Origin: Nitratireductor luteus
GTDB taxonomy: Bacteria > Pseudomonadota > Alphaproteobacteria > Rhizobiales > Rhizobiaceae
Assembly: GCF_026162365.1 (NCBI RefSeq)
Contig: NZ_JAOANW010000014.1
Coordinates: 1-64,000, forward strand
Direction of reading: 5' to 3'
Length of the DNA stretch: 64,000 nucleotides
In this document: piece after piece, positions 63,988-64,000 of the stretch
How the letters are laid out: each line of letters starts with the position of its first letter
How positions within the stretch are numbered: position 1 is the first letter of the stretch
Notes under the pieces: generated by a model
Told to the model about the DNA's origin: nothing
The model's input: the letters and a program-made list of their open reading frames with translations, nothing else
Databases searched by the model: none
Position numbers and translations under genes: made by a program

Positions 63988-64000
63988 GAGCGGACCCAGG

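Noticed and set aside
1-64000. tRNA, rRNA or CRISPR array
   Set aside because: No cloverleaf, rRNA-like sequence or regularly spaced direct repeats were recognised by eye, including next to the integrase. A tRNA scan would be needed to be certain.

Overview
The window looks like GC-rich alphaproteobacterial DNA, most likely Hyphomicrobiales (rhizobia-like). The pointers are DUF736 and DUF3363-relaxase plasmid genes, a CsgH-type curli gene, PrsD/PrsE-like type I secretion with an RTX glycanase, Co-type nitrile hydratase, TRAP transport and many alphaproteobacterial-style toxin-antitoxin (TA) pairs. No rRNA, tRNA or CRISPR array was found. The species is not determined.

Region 1 (1-16650) is a metal and periplasmic-stress island. 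A Cu+ P-type ATPase and its CueR regulator sit behind a CueR-type promoter with a 19-bp spacer. A second MerR regulator faces a cysteine-rich protein and a membrane protein across another 19-bp-spacer promoter, and a BASS/ArsB-like transporter follows it. Next come MsrPQ (periplasmic methionine-sulfoxide repair), a pseudoazurin and a cupredoxin on the plus strand. A minus-strand copper set encodes a His-rich protein, a lipoprotein, a TolC-like channel, a multicopper oxidase, a cupredoxin and CusF. A DCC thiol-oxidoreductase and cytochrome b561 close the block.

Region 2 (16768-23334) holds a GH15 glucoamylase-like enzyme, an SDR, an unusual epimerase-SPW-VKOR fusion, a small membrane protein and an ArsP-like permease. 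Region 3 (23365-29613) is accessory DNA: Xre-RES and Phd-VapC TA pairs, a tyrosine integrase with small partners, an Arc-type regulator, helicase, integrase and hydrolase remnants, and a VapBC pair whose toxin is frameshifted.

Region 4 (29621-45000) is metabolic and surface-related. It contains a TRAP/dehydrogenase operon opposite a GntR regulator with two winged helices, curli genes with csgH, a Co-type nitrile hydratase operon, and a type I secretion system upstream of its probable substrate, a GH16 glycanase with a duplicated RTX module.

Region 5 (45000-54400) is a decayed plasmid or ICE segment: DUF736, an intact VapBC, a serine-recombinase gene split by a 270-bp MITE-like element, an AlpA-like HTH, TraF, a lytic transglycosylase and a DUF3363 relaxase. 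Remnants of IS3, ISKra4 and IS6 elements and a Phd/PemK pair with a frameshifted toxin follow. Region 6 (54543-64000) has two GGDEF-EAL proteins, an antitoxin beside a broken PIN toxin, a striking AbiEi-HipA fusion with its own operator array, a CBS-domain protein and a graveyard of gene fragments.
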